This document shows, piece after piece, positions 42,912-54,990 of a stretch of 64,000 bases of DNA. A model generated the notes under the pieces. The model searched no databases, was not told the DNA's origin, and worked only from the letters and a program-made list of their open reading frames with translations. Made by a program: the position numbers and the translations under genes. The first letter of the stretch is position 1, and every line of letters begins with the position of its first letter. This DNA is from Termitomyces sp. T153 (lineage: Eukaryota > Basidiomycota > Agaricomycetes > Agaricales > Lyophyllaceae). The DNA lies in NCBI GenBank assembly GCA_018296165.2, contig JACKQL020000063.1:1-64000 (forward strand), in the 5' to 3' direction.

Positions 42912-44494
42912 ATGATCCAGCCAACCCCTCCAGCACCTTTCCCTGATGCTTCAAGCCTGTCAGGGGATGTCTTACTTGTTTCCCCTTCTTCTTCTCCAGT
43001 ATGGCAGAGGGGCACCCAGATGATAAGCATGTCGATACCTGGTACAAGGTAGCTTGATGAGTACATTGACTACTTTCATGCCTTATTTGAACAGGCTGGA
43101 TATCTGGATGGTGATGTGCTCCTATGCTGTCTAGTGCTGTGCAGGAAACCTAAAAAGAGGGAACCTAACACTAGTCACTAGATAGGGTAGCTGGCAGTAG
43201 GAGGTTAATAGTTGAGAGTGAGTCAGTAACTGTCCCAGATAACAAGAGCAAAAGTTGAATTGTAGAGTAAAGTTGGAAGGATTGCTATCACTATCCTAAG
43301 TTGTCTAGATGGAGGTAGAGGGGTTAAGGAGTAGAGTAGAAAAAGGAAGGTGGTAATAGGGAAACTAAATCAAGGAACAAATATAAACTGGTTGCCAGCC
43401 AAAGTTGCTAACATTGCTACGTCAAAATAATGCAAAGGGCACCTGTAGTTAGTACCACACTAGATTGAGGTCAAAGGTGACAGGACTTGTTGCTAAGTCA
43501 AAGTCAATGGCGAGTAAGGAATAGGGGGAAAGTATAGGCAAAGTGAAATCTCAAGCTGGTAGGCTTAGAGATTGCTGGATTCAGTTTGAGAGGGATTTAT
43601 CCAAGTCAATTCTCTCTTTTTTTTTAAGTGTCTATGTACACATCTGGCAATATATCCATATATAGTGAGATAATGCTGTTTTGTTGCCAGAGTTGCTAAG
43701 ATTGCTAAAGTCATTAGGAAGGGTCTAGGCCTTGCTGATCTAGGCCCAAGTTCCAGGTTCCACATGCTAAAGTCCTGTGCTAAGGCTACCTCAGTCCAGA
43801 CCTTGGGCTAAGCCCTGTGTGCTGAGTGTTGTGACTTGTGCCAAATTTAAAATAGTCAGCTGCCACCAAGTCCAAAATGCCAAAATGGTGCTCAGCAACA
43901 ACTGGGACTCATCAATGGTCTACAACTCTGCCTAACCTTCCATGATGGACTCCACCCCTCTCTCAGGGATTGCATAAACAGCATAGTAGAGGAGTGCTCA
44001 GATGATGAGCATGTTGATACATGGTACAAGGTGGCATGCAAGCAGTGGCAGCTCATGGAACTGCAATGTGAGTTGCAGCAGATGCAATCCTTGACCTTCC
44101 CTTTTTCTCATGGAGGGTTTACCTCCCAAGCTCCCTCTTCTGCACCTGCATCAGCATCCTCACAACCAGGTACAGCTCCTTCCTTCATGCCTCATGTTTC
44201 TCCCCTGCACTCCCTATCCCAAGGAGTCCCACTAAATGTTGATGCTTCTTGACAGCAGTCCACTACCCCCTTGCTGTGTCAACCCTGTGGGAAGGCAGGT
44301 CATTTTGCCCATTACTGTCCTCAAGGGCTAGAAGTTTGCTACTTGTCAGCATCAGAGCAAGAAGAGCTGCTCATCCAACTCCTTGCAGCCCAGGATGCCA
44401 CAGGAACCTCCTCTCCAGATGCACCTATAGCTGTCCATTCTGAGGAAGTGGCCAATGGATTGGAGGAGGTTCCTACAGAGTCTGAGGATTTTTA
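42912..44494 (+). pseudogene. Gag with zinc knuckle, D' (copy 1), interrupted by a solo LTR
   Basis: The start ATG at 42,912 gives MIQPTPPAPFPDASSLSGD. The reading then shifts to LDEYIDYFHALFEQAGYLDG at 43,111, where a solo family A LTR is inserted. It resumes at 43,915 with LQLCLTF-type capsid sequence, DDEHVDTWYKVACKQWQLM (about 44,000) and the knuckle CQPCGKAGHFAHYC (about 44,270). It ends TESEDF at 44,494. An extra copy of the DDxHVDTWYKVA motif is at about 43,018-43,056, before LDEYIDYF. Confidence 0.75.
43112..43914 (-). repeat. Solo LTR of family A in D' gag
   Basis: The + strand runs from TGATGTGCTCC to GGGACTCATCA (803 bp). The perfect 4 bp target duplication ATGG is at 43,108-43,111 and 43,915-43,918. 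It is shorter than other family A LTRs because of internal deletions. It fixes both LTR borders and the 4 bp duplication size for the family. Confidence 0.9.
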
Positions 44495-44506
44495 AAAGGG
44501 CAATGG

Positions 44507-47170
44507 ATGACCAGTATGCCTCCATTGCCCAATACTAATTTCACACCCCTGTCCATAGAATCAAATATATCTGTTGCTATTATTGATACTATGCCTGAAA
44601 TGATAAGCCCCTCCTCAGATGTACAAACTCCCCCTCTGGCTAAAGTCTCAGCTGGAAACACAATCTCCAGCCCACACCTTCAGATCCCTGCATGGGGATG
44701 CTGCCTCCCCCCTTGTTATGTTGTTGCTTCCACCCCTTCTACCAACTCCCTAAAGCTACAGGTGGAAATTGAGATGATGGACACCCAGCAGATCCAAAGT
44801 GTGGTTGCCCTCCTTGACAGTAGTGCAACAAGCCTCTTTCTTGACACTGACTATGTGCAACAACACCACCTGACCACTTGCCCCCTTTCTTGTCCTATCC
44901 CTGTATACAATGTTGATGGTACACTCAATGAAGCTGGCTCTATTTGCTCTGTGGTGGACCTGGTCCTCCACTACCAAGACCACTCAGAGCAAGCCACTTT
45001 TGCTGTCACTAGTTTGGGAAAGCAAGACATGATCTTGGGGTTCACCTGGCTATGTGAACACAACCCAGAGATTGACTGGACTAAGGGTGAGGTGAAGATA
45101 AGTCATTGCCCACATTGCTGTGTTACCTGCACAGAAGAAGCCCATAAAGAGCAGAGAGCCAAAGTTCATGAGCATGCTGCTGTGCATGCCTATCATGCCA
45201 GGCATCTCCCTTATGCTAATCTTGACCTCCTGAGTCCCCCCCCTCTGGCATTCCCTCATAGAGAGGCCCTCTACAAGGATGTCCAAGGTGTTGGGTGTAA
45301 ATCTCCAGAGAAAGAGGAAGATGAAGGAGAATGGACCTGTACTCCAGATGCAGAGTCCCCAGATGAGACTATAGAAGTGGGTGATCAGATCTATGCTATA
45401 GTCCTCTGCCCCCCTCCTACAGTGGCAGAGATTTGGGCCAGTCAGACAACTTCTCAGCATCTGGCTAAGGCATTTGCAGCAAATTCACGATCCAAGCCTT
45501 TCCATAGCACTGTTCCCAATCACCTCCATGACTTTGAGGATGTATTCTCCAAGGCCTCCTTTGATTCACTTCCAGAGCGCAAGCAGTGGGATCATGCAAT
45601 TGAGCTGATACTAGATGTGGAGCCCTCCAGCTGCAAGGTCTATCCACTCATGCCCCATGAACAGGACGAGCTGGACACTTTCCTGCAGCAGAATCTTTGC
45701 TCAGGATGAATATGACCCTTCAAGTCTCCAATGGCCTCCCCAGTCTTTTTTATTAAGAAGAAAGATGGGTCTCTTTGTCTGGTTCAGAAAGATTGTGTCC
45801 TGAATGTGATGACAGTGAAGAACTGCTATCCTCTGCCACTCATCTCAGAACTTGTCAACAACCTTTGAGGTGCATGCTATTTCACAAAGTTGGATATCCA
45901 CTGGGGCTACAATAATGTAAGCATCAAAGAAGGGAATGAGTGGAAGGCAGCATTCTGAACTAATCACAGACTCTTTGAACCTCTAGTAATGTTCTTTGGT
46001 CTCACCAATAGCCCAGCCACCTTTCAGACTATGATGATTGACATTTTCTGTGATCTGATTGTAGAAGGTGTTGTCTGCATGTATCTTAACAATATCCTCA
46101 TTTATACAAGAACTCAGGAGGAGCATTGCCAGGTCACATGCATGGTCTTGGAACACCTCTGCCAACACCAGCTCTATTTCAAGCCTGAGAAGTGCAAATT
46201 TGAACAGACTAAAGTAGAGTACCTAGGGTTGATCATTTTGCATGGAACAGCTAAGATGGACTCCATTAAAGTAGCAGGGGTAGCAGAGTGGCCTGAGCCA
46301 AGGAACAAGAAGGAAGTTCAGGCCTGTCTTAGGTTTGTCAATTTCTATTGGAGGTTCATACAGGATTTCTCCCACCATGCATGACCCTTCTTCTACCTCA
46401 CAGTTAAGGAAATTGCATGCTGGTGGGAGCCCCCACAGCAAGCTGTGTTTGACGCCCTCAAGCAATCTGTGACCTGAAAGCCAGTCCTCCTGTTCCCCAA
46501 TGATGACTCTCCATTTCATGTGGAAGCAGATAGCTCAGACTTTGCTACAGGGGCAGTCCTCTCCCAGCAGTCAAAAGAGGATGGCAAATGGCATCCAGTA
46601 GCCTTCTACTCCAAGAGCCTTAATGCAGTGGAATGGAACTATAAGATCCATGACAAGGAGATGCTGGCAATTATTTGGTCCTATGAAGAATGGTGGCATT
46701 TCCTTGAGGGTGCATTGCATAAGTTTGAAGTCTGGACAGACTATAAGAACCTGAAGTACTTCTATTCCACTAAGAAACTCAATTGACATCAAGCTTGGTG
46801 GTCTCTGTATCTGGCCAACTTTGACTTCTCCTTGCACCACAAACTAGGATGGAGCATGGGCAAACAAGATGCATTGTCTAGGCAGGCTGACCATGGCACA
46901 GGAGCAGGAGATAACAACAACATTGTCCTTCTCAAGCCAGAGCTCTTTGCCACCCATGCGCTAGAAGAGATTGTGGCTCAGGGAGATGAGGCAAACATCC
47001 TTAGGAACATCTGAAGAGGGAACTGAAAGAGTGCACAGGAGGATGCAGTTGCCCAGGCTGCATAGGCCCTACAAGCTTGACAGGCAAGCAGAGTCAAGTC
47101 AGTGCATGCTGATGAGTGGGGTCTTCAGGATGGGCTGCTGACCTTCAGAGGATGCATTTATATGCCTAAC
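44507..47170 (+). pseudogene. Protease, reverse transcriptase, RNase H and integrase start, D' copy 1
   Basis: One open frame (44,507-45,709) carries the protease (VVALLDSSATSLFLDTDY, MILGFTWLCEHNPEIDW) and a long linker to SCKVYPLMPHEQDELDTFL. Reverse transcriptase follows with stops: [26 protein letters not shown], and the box CMYLNNILIYT, both catalytic Asp now Asn. Then come VEYLGLIILHGTAKMDS and RNase H (VEADSSDFATGAVLSQQ, YKIHDKEMLAIIWSYEEW, VWTDYKNLKYF). The DALSRQADHG linker and integrase N-terminus (GCIYMPNI) end at about 47,170, where the sequence restarts in gag. Confidence 0.75.
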
Positions 47171-47175
47171 ATATA

Positions 47176-48492
47176 ATGAGTGTGTTGATACCTGGTACAA
47201 GGTGGCATATGAGAAGTAGCAGCTCATGGAACTGCAATGCGAGTTGCAGCAGACATATTCCTTGACCTCTCCTTTCTTCCATAGAGAGTTCACTCCCCAA
47301 GCTCCCCCTTCCACACCTGTATTAGCATCCTCACAACCAGGTACAGCTCCTTCCTTCATGCCTCATGTTTCTCCCCTGCACTCCCTATCCCAAGGAGTCC
47401 CACTAAATGTTGATGCTTCCCAACAGCACTCCTCTACTCTCCTGTTGTGTTAATGCTGTGGAAAGGCTGTTCACTTTGCCACTACTGTTCTCAAGGGCTA
47501 GAAGTCTGCTACCTGTCATTGTGTCAAAGCAAGAGGAGCTGCTTATCCAACTCCTTGCAGCCCAAGACCCCACAGAAACCCCCTCTCTAGACATACCAAA
47601 AGCCATTCATTCCAATGAAGTGGCCAATGTATTAGAGGAGGTTCCTGCATAGTCTGAGGATTTTTAAAAGGGCATTGGATGATCTGTATGCCCCCATTGC
47701 CTAGTACTAATTGTTTCACCCCCCTGTTCATAGAATCAAACATATCTGTTGCCATTGTTGATACTATGCAAGGTGAAGTGAAGATGAGTCATTACTCCTA
47801 TTGCTACATTACCTATGCAGAAGAAGCCTGTAAGGAGCAGAGAGCCAAGATTCATGAGTGTGCTGCTGTATATGCCTATTATGCTGGGCATCTCCCTTAT
47901 GCTGATCTCAACCTCCTGAGCCACCCCCCCTGGCATTGCCTCATAAAGAGGCCCTCTACAAGGATGTTCAAAGAGTTGAGTGTGAATCTTCAGAGAAAGA
48001 GAGATGTGAAGGAGAATGGACCAGTGCTTTGGATGTAGAGTCTCCAGATAAAACCATAAAGGTGGATGATAGGATCTATTATACCACCCTTTGCCCCCCT
48101 CCTACAAGGGCAAGGATTCAGGCCAGGCAGACTACTTCTCAATATCTGGTAGAGGCATTTGTGGCAAACTCACAGTCCAAGCCTTTCTGTAGCACCATTC
48201 CCAATCACCTCCATGACTTTGAGAATGTATTTTCTAAGGCCTCCTTCCATTCACTTCCAGAGCACAAGCAGTGAGATCATGCAATTGAGCTGATACCAAA
48301 TGCTGAGCCCTCCAGCTGCAAGGTCTATCTGCTTGCACCCCATGAGCAGGATGAACTGGATGCTTTCCTGCAGGAAATCTCAGCTCAGGAGAAATGCAAC
48401 CCTCTAAATCTCTAATAGCCTCTCCAGTCTTTTTATTAAGAAAAAGGATGGGTCTCTTCATCTAGTTCAGGACTATTGTATCTTAAACACAA
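47176..48492 (+). pseudogene. Second gag-to-RT copy in D', with protease deleted
   Basis: This repeats 43,999 onward: CVDTWYKVAYEK, a knuckle region (47,440-47,520, with its first Cys pair damaged), then VEEVPA and the SIESNISVAIVDTMQ stretch. At about 47,768 it jumps 490 bp ahead relative to copy 1 (GEVKMSHYSYCYITYAEEA), losing the whole protease. It continues through FENVFSKASFHSLPEHKQ to FKKKDGSLHLVQDY-type sequence, where a solo family A LTR interrupts at 48,493. Confidence 0.7.
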
Positions 48493-49464
48493 TAATGTGC
48501 TCTTATGCTGCCTAGTGCCATGCAGGAAACCCAAAAAGAGGACCTAACACGGGTCACTAGATAAGGTAGCTGGTAGTAGGAAGTTAATAATGAGAGTGAA
48601 TCAGTAACCATCCCAGAGAATAAGAGCTAACAGGTGCATAGTGAAGGAGAGGTGAAGTGCCAAGAATTGCTATTACCAGCCTAAATTGCTAAACAGTGAT
48701 GAAGAGTTGCTAAATAAATGGAGGGGAAAAGAATGAAGACAGAAGGGGTTGCTAAGAATTAGCAAACTAAGTGGTGAAAGGGAAGTTGGGGAAGAGAAAT
48801 GGAGGAGTGATGGTAAAGAGACTGAAAGGAGGACAAACATAAACTAGTTGCTAGCCATAGTTGCTAGTGTCACTGAGTCAAAATAAATACTAAGGGCACC
48901 CACAGTTGGTACCACACAAAGTCAAAGTATGGTATTAAAAAGGAGATAATAGTTGCCACTAGCAATGGCATCTGCCAAAGTGTTCATGATACATACAAGG
49001 TGTCAATCTGGTAACCAAGTAAAAAGTAAGCAAAGTCAATGTGATGCATAAAAGTAATAAATTGCAAGAAAAGAGCATGTGTGATATCAATACCTGAAGT
49101 GTAGACACTATTCAAGTATGTTTGTAAGCTTGACAAGAAAAATGATAAGTAAGAAATCACATGACTGTCAATATGACCATTTTTGGGGAGAAGGCAGTGT
49201 TGTTGCCAAGAAAGTCACTAGTAACCATCGCTAAGAAAGGTCTCAGCCTTGTTATTCTAAACTCAAAGTCTGGACTCCATATAATACAGCCCATGATTAA
49301 TAAGTCTTGTGGTTGCTAAAATCCTATGCAAAGGCTTTGTTGTTCCAGACCTTGGAGCTAGGCCTCATGTGCTGAGTGTTGCAACTTGTGCCATGTCAAA
49401 ATAATCAGCTGCTGTTCAGTCAGAAATGCCATGAATGGCACTCAGAAACAAGTGGGTCTTATCA
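48493..49464 (-). repeat. Solo LTR of family A in D' reverse transcriptase (copy 2)
   Basis: The + strand runs from TAATGTGCTCTT to GGGTCTTATCA (972 bp). Its 4 bp flanks are ACAA and GCAA, one transition apart. The uninterrupted site is at about 45,805-45,815 in copy 1. A TATA-like run is not conserved here. Confidence 0.85.
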
Positions 49465-50115
49465 GCAATGACAGTGAAGAATGACTATCCTTTGCCACTC
49501 ATCTCAGAACTTGTCAACAACCTTTGAGGTACACAATACTTCACAAAGTTGGATGTCTGTTGGAGCTACAACAATGTGCACATCAAAGAAGGGGATAAGT
49601 GGAAGGCAGCATTCCAAACTAATCATAGACTCTTTGAAGACCATCAATATGTCCATTTCTAGGGGGAAGGCAGTGTTGTCCACAAGAAAGTCACTAGCAA
49701 CCATTGCTAAGAAAGGTCTTTGTCTTGTTGTTCTAGACCCAAAGTCCAGACTCTACATAATACAGCCTATGATCAATAAGTCTCATAGTTGCTAAAATTC
49801 TGTGCAAAAGCTACATTGTTCCAGACCTTGGGGCTAGGCCTCATATGCTGAGTGCTGTGACTTGTGCCATGTCAAAATAATCAGCTGCTGTCTAGTCAGA
49901 AATGCCATGAATGGCACTCAGCAACAAGTGAGTCTTATCAGCAATGATAGTGAAGAATTGCTATCCTTTGCCACCCATCTCAGAACTTGTCAACAACCTT
50001 TGAGGTGCACAATACTTCACAAAGTTGGATGTCTGTTGGAGCTACAACAATGTATGCATCAAAGAAGGGGATGAGTGGAAGGCAGCATTCCAAACCAATT
50101 GTGGACTCTTTGAAC
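49166..50115 (+). repeat. Tandem duplication of about 472 bp across an LTR/RT junction
   Basis: Positions 49,166-49,639 are repeated at about 49,640-50,115. Each unit holds the last 300 bp of the solo family A LTR (CTCAG...TTATCA), then 170 bp of reverse transcriptase (GCAATGACAGTGAAG to AGACTCTTTGAA). The units differ mostly by transitions. Since the unit includes the LTR junction, the duplication came after the LTR insertion. Confidence 0.75.
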
Positions 50116-50781
50116 CTCTGGTGATGTTGTTCAGGCTCACCAATAGCCCAGCCACCTTCCAGACTATAATGAATGACATTTCCTGTGATCTGATTGTGGA
50201 AGGTGCTGTCTGTGTATATCTGGACAATATCCTCATCTACACACTCTGGAGGAGCATTGTCAGATTTTGATGCCCTCAGGCAAGCCATAACCTCAAAGCC
50301 AGTCCTCCTGTCTCCCAATGATGACTCTCCATTCTGTGTGGAAGCAGATAGCTTGGACTTTGCTACAGGAGCAGTCCTCTCCCAGCAGTCAAAGAAGGAT
50401 GGCAAATGGCATCCAGTAGCCTGCTACTCCAAGAGCCTTAATGCAGTGGAATGGAACTACAAGATCCATGACAAGGAGATGCTGGCAATTATTTGGTCCT
50501 TTGAAGAATGGTGGCACTTCCTGGAGGATGCATGGCATAAGTTTGAAGTCTGGATAGACCACAAGAACTTTGAGTACTTCTATTCTGCTAAGAAACTCAA
50601 TCAATGCCAGGCTCAGTGGTCCCTGTATCTGGCCAACTTTGACTTCTCATTGCATCACAAATCTGGATGGAGCATGGGCAAACCAGATGCATTGTCTAGG
50701 CAGGCTGACCATGGCATAGGAGCAGGAGATAATGACAACATTGTCCTCCTCAAGCTGAGCTCTTTGCCATTCATGTGCTAG
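49940..50781 (+). pseudogene. Reverse transcriptase (internal deletion) and RNase H, D' copy 2
   Basis: The reading gives TKLDVCWSYNNVCIKEGDEW, FRLTNSPATFQTIMN and VYLDNILIYT (YLDN). About 320 bp are then missing compared with copy 1: the text jumps from GGAGCATTGTCAG to the DFDALRQAITSKPVLL region. RNase H is well kept (FCVEADSLDFATGAVLSQ, KIHDKEMLAIIWSFEEW, DHKNFEYFYSAKK), and LANFDFSLHHKSGWSMGKPD is open to 50,781. Confidence 0.7.
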
Positions 50782-50949
50782 AAGGGATCATAGTTTCAGG
50801 GGATGAGGCAAACATCCTTAGAGACATCTGAAGAGGGAACTGAGAGGGTGCACAGGAGGATGCAGTTGCCCAGGCTGCACAGGCCCTACAAGCTTGACAG
50901 GCAAGCAGAGTCAAGTCAGTGCATGCAGATGAGTGAAGTCTTCAGGGTG

Positions 50950-52220
50950 GGCTTCTGACCTTCAGAGGACACATTTATGTGCCTAACATTCCAGAACTTT
51001 GCTAGTGCATTGTAGAACAACATCATGACTCTCAGATAGCCAGACATCCTAGAAAATAGAAGACATTGGAGCTGGTATCCTAGAACTATTAGTAGCTATA
51101 GATCTCCCAATATATAGGCACCTACACTAGCACCTGTGATCTCTGTCTCTGCACTAAGCCTTGCTGCCAGCCACTCATGGGCCAGCTCTATCTGCTACCT
51201 ATTCTGGCTGCCTGCTGGAGTGTTGCATTGGTGGATTTCATTGTGGAACTCCTAGATGCTCATGAATACAATGCAGTGATAATAGTGGTGGACCTCTATA
51301 GTAAACAAGCCCACTTCATCCCTACCCACACAACATGCTCTGCCTTGGGAGTGGCTAGTCTGTATTGCACAAACATCTAGAAGCTCCATAGTCTGTCTGA
51401 TGGATGTGTCTCTGACCAAGGCCCCCAGTTTGTAGCAGAGTTTACTTGATAACTATACTATCTGCTTGGAGTGAAGCTCCATACCACCACCACCTACCAC
51501 CCTCAGTCAAATGGGCAGACAGAGCATGTTAATCAAGAACTGAAACAGTATTTCTGCTTTTTTTGCAATAAGAGGCAGGGCAGGATAACTGGGATGAGCT
51601 GCCAGATGCTGAGTTTCAGTACAACAACCATATTCACTCTTCTATGCAGATGACTCTATTTTTTCTAGATACTAGCAGGCACTCCCACATAGAATTTGAA
51701 CCTTGTGCATGCCCTTCTGAGAATGACTCCATAAATGAGTTTGTGGACAGGATGAAGAGGGTGCAGGAGGAAGCAAAGGCTGCATTGGTAAAGGCCAAGA
51801 ACAACATGGCACACTACTATGACTATCACTGGACACCAGCCCTGGTTTACAAGCTAAGAGACTGTGTGTACTTGGATAGCTCAGATATTAAGACAACAAG
51901 GCCATCTCAAAAACTGTCACACCATCATCTTGGCCTCTTCATGGTCAAGAAGAAAGTGGGGCCTTTAGCATACTGACTTAAGCTTTCAGCAGGCCTACAC
52001 CAATTGCATCCAGTCTTCAATATTATCAAACTTTTTCCAGCACTAGAAGATCCAATTCCTAGCTGCTGCCCTAAGCCACCCCCACCACCAGTCCTGGTCA
52101 ATGATGAGAAGGAGTATGAGATGGAAGAAATCTTGGATAGCAGGATATTCCAAGAAAAGCTGCAGCTCAAGGTGAAGTGGAAGGGATATGGCATTGAGGA
52201 CATCTTTTGGAAACCATAAG
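50950..52220 (+). pseudogene. Integrase and chromodomain of D'
   Basis: The zinc-binding part (CTCDLCLCTKPCCQ-like, 51,130-51,175) is followed by the core. There, 51,177-51,380 reads FIVELLDAHEYNAVIIVVDL with QAHFIPTHTTCS, and 51,471-51,653 reads TTTYHPQSNGQTEHVNQELK with the catalytic Glu. The tail (51,644-51,976) has NDSINEFVDRMKRVQEEAKA and CVYLDSSDIKTTRPSQKL. The chromodomain (52,090-52,215) reads YEMEEILDSRIFQEKLQLKV then KWKGYGIEDIFWKP, with the aromatic cage intact. Stops and small shifts separate these pieces. Confidence 0.75.
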
Positions 52221-52375
52221 CCAATGTGCATGCATCTGCCCTGGGACTTCTACTACAGACATCTCAATGCTCTAGGAGCCATTTAAGGCATCTACCTCCT
52301 TTCAGTAGCTGACCAGGCAATCTGTGACTTTTTCTACCCAGTGTATTGAGATGCCACACACTAGAGGGGAGGTGA

Positions 52376-52733
52376 TGTCAAGGAACCACCAATGCACATG
52401 TTTTGGTCAGGTGATTGGTCACATGATCCATTGCTATGTGTGTTCTGTGCAGAAGCCACATGGCAAGATATGCACAGATTTTGGTCATGTGATTAGTCAC
52501 ATGATCAGTTGCCATGTGTGTTTTGTGCAGAAGCCATATGGCAAGGTCACATGACTTGAGTAGATTTTCCAAACCCTGGCATTAGAGGTCCTTAGACTTG
52601 TTCTCTTTAGATCTTCTTCTGCCAAGTGTATAGTCAGTCCTACTTGCAGACATTGTACTGTGCTAAATAGACTTTGTATCTCTCTCTGCCAGTTGTGTGA
52701 TTGAGACCACAGCCTCTAGAAGTCACTCTTACA
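52376..52733 (+). repeat. 3' LTR of D'
   Basis: TGTCAAGGAACCACC to AAGTCACTCTTACA (358 bp), after the purine tract AGAGGGGAGGTGA. It holds two units of the CATGTGAT-rich repeat. The next bases, ACTGCCAAATCAC, continue D reverse transcriptase from 41,935. Confidence 0.85.
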
Positions 52734-54990
52734 ACTGCCAAATCACATGTGTTGTCTTGGAATGCCTCCACCATCACCAACTCTATCTCAAACTGGAGAT
52801 GTGAGTTTGAACAGACCTGAATTGAGTATCTTGGGCTGATCATCTTGCACAGAGCTATGGAGATGGATCTTGTCAAGGTGGCAGGTGTCATGGAGTGGCC
52901 AGAGCCCAAGAACAAGAAGGAAGTGCAGGCCTTCCTAGGCTTTGCTAACTTCTACCAGAGGTTTACACAGAACTTCTTGCATCATACCTGCTCTCTATTT
53001 AACCTCACCAGAAAAAACACTGCCTGGAGCTGGGGGCTTCTGGAGCAGACAGCCTTCAATGCTCTTAAGCACACTGTGACCTCTAGACCAGTCCTCTCCT
53101 TCCTAGATGATAACTCTCTCTTCCAAGTAAAAACCAACAGCTCTGACTTTGCCACTAGAGCTGTTCTATTGCAACAATTTCCAGAGGATAGAAAGTGGCA
53201 TCTGGTGGCCTTTTACTCCAAGAGCCTAAATGCAGTAGAGCATAACTACAAGATCCACAACAAGGAGATGCTGGACATCATCTAGTCCTCTGAAAAGTGG
53301 TGGCACTTTCTAGAGGGTGTGCAGCACAAGTTTGAAGTTTAGATAGATTATAAGAATATTGAATACTTCTAGACAGCTAAGAAGCTCAACCACCACCAAG
53401 CCCAGTAGTCTCTCTATCTAGCCAACTTTGACTTCTCATTGCACAACAAGCCAGGTCTGAGTATGTGGAAGCCTGATGCCCTGTCCCAGAGAGCACACCA
53501 TGGCACCAGAGGAGACAACAATAGCAATATCATGCTCCTCCACCCCAAATTGTTTGCGATCCAAGCCATGGAAGGTCTAGCCATTGAGAGAGTGGAGGTG
53601 GACATCCTCCAGGACATCTGACATGTAAATCAGGACAGTCAGTAGGAGGAATTTGTTGCTTAGGCAGCCTGGGTGCTGAAGTTGGGATGCACCACTGGCA
53701 CCGAGTCTATCTGCACTGGCAAATAGGCCCTCAGATACCAACTTCTGACCTTCCACAATCACATCTATGTGCCCAACATCCTGGAGCTCCATCAGAGGAT
53801 TGTAGAGCAACACTACAACTCTTGGATCACTGGACATCCTAGTCAATGAAAAATGTTGGAGCTAGTATTCTGGAACTAGTAGTGGCCACAGATGTCTCAG
53901 TACATTGGGTCCTACACCAGTACATGCAATTTCTGTCTCCAGACCAAGCCCCAATGCCATCTCCCACTGGACAGCTACATCCCCTCCCCATCTCCTCAGA
54001 ACACTGGAGTGTTGCTTTAGTGGACTTCATTGTAGAGCTCCCTGATGCCCACAGTTACAATGCCATCATGGTAGTGGTGGACTTATAGGGCAAGCAAGCA
54101 CACTTCATTCCCACTCATACCACTTGCTCTGCTATGGGTGCTGCAAACCTATACCAAAGAAATGTCTGGAAGCTCCACAGCCTCTCCAATGCCTATGTAT
54201 CCAATTGTGGGCTACAATTTGTAGTGGACTTCACCCCAGAGCTCTACCAACTACTTGGCATGAAGCTTCACACCTCCACTACCTACCACCTGCAGTCTAA
54301 TGGCCAGATCAAATGCATGAATCAGGAGCTCAAGCAATACCTCAGCCTTTTCTGCAATGAGTGCTAGGACGACTGGAACAAACTCCTCTCTGATGCTGAG
54401 TTCCAGTACAACAATCACATTCACACAGCCACCCAGTTTTTGCCCTTCTTCCTGGACACCAGATGTCACTCATGCATTGGCTTTGAACTCCAGGCACAGC
54501 CATCAGAGAATGAAGCAGTGAACAAGTTTGTGGACCAGATAAAGAGGTTGCAGGAGGAAGCCCAGGCAGCCCTGGCAAAAGCAAAGGACAACATGGCATA
54601 ATATTATGACTGTAAAAGAACCCTGGTGCCCTTAGATGCCTCTGATATTACAACCACCCAACTATCAAAAAAACTCTTGCACTGCCAATTAGGACCTTTT
54701 GTGGTAGAACAGCAGGTTGGGCCACTGGCTTATTGACTCTGGCTCCCCACAGGGATGTGCCAGCTCCACCTGGTGTTCAACATAGTCAAGCTAACTCCAG
54801 CCCCACAGGACCATATTCTGGGGCAATGACTAGCACTCCCACCACCTCTCATAGTGGTCAATGACAATGAGTATGAGGTGGAAGAGATCCTAGATAGTCA
54901 TCTGTTTCAACAATGGCTGCAATACAAGGTGAACTAGAAAGGCTATGGAATTGAGGACATCTCCTGGGAACTGTGAGAGAACATGCATGT
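52734..54990 (+). pseudogene. Reverse transcriptase end, RNase H, integrase and chromodomain of element D
   Basis: The reading resumes at CQITCVVLECLHHHQLYL and gives KNKKEVQAFLGFANFYQRF, RNase H (VKTNSSDFATRAVLLQQF, KIHNKEMLDII, a stop), then LANFDFSLHNKPGLSMW. The integrase core gives FIVELPDAHSYNAIMVVVDL (54,027-54,086), HFIPTHTTCSAMG and TTYHLQSNGQIKCMNQELK, where the catalytic Glu is replaced by Lys. The chromodomain (about 54,850-54,970) reads YEVEEILDSHLFQQWLQYKV, a stop, then KGYGIEDISWEL. More than ten stops, mostly at Gln, Arg or Trp codons, are present. Confidence 0.75.

Larger units (their letters stand above)
42441..52733 (+). mobile_element. Family D' chromodomain Ty3/gypsy element with internal duplication
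   Basis: A plus-strand element between 353 and 358 bp LTRs (42,441-42,793 and 52,376-52,733), nested in D reverse transcriptase. The interior holds gag, protease, reverse transcriptase, RNase H and an integrase start. At about 47,175 it returns to mid-gag and repeats the series with deletions, then completes integrase and chromodomain. Two solo family A LTRs (43,112 and 48,493) sit inside. Flanks do not give a clean target duplication for D' alone. Confidence 0.8.
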
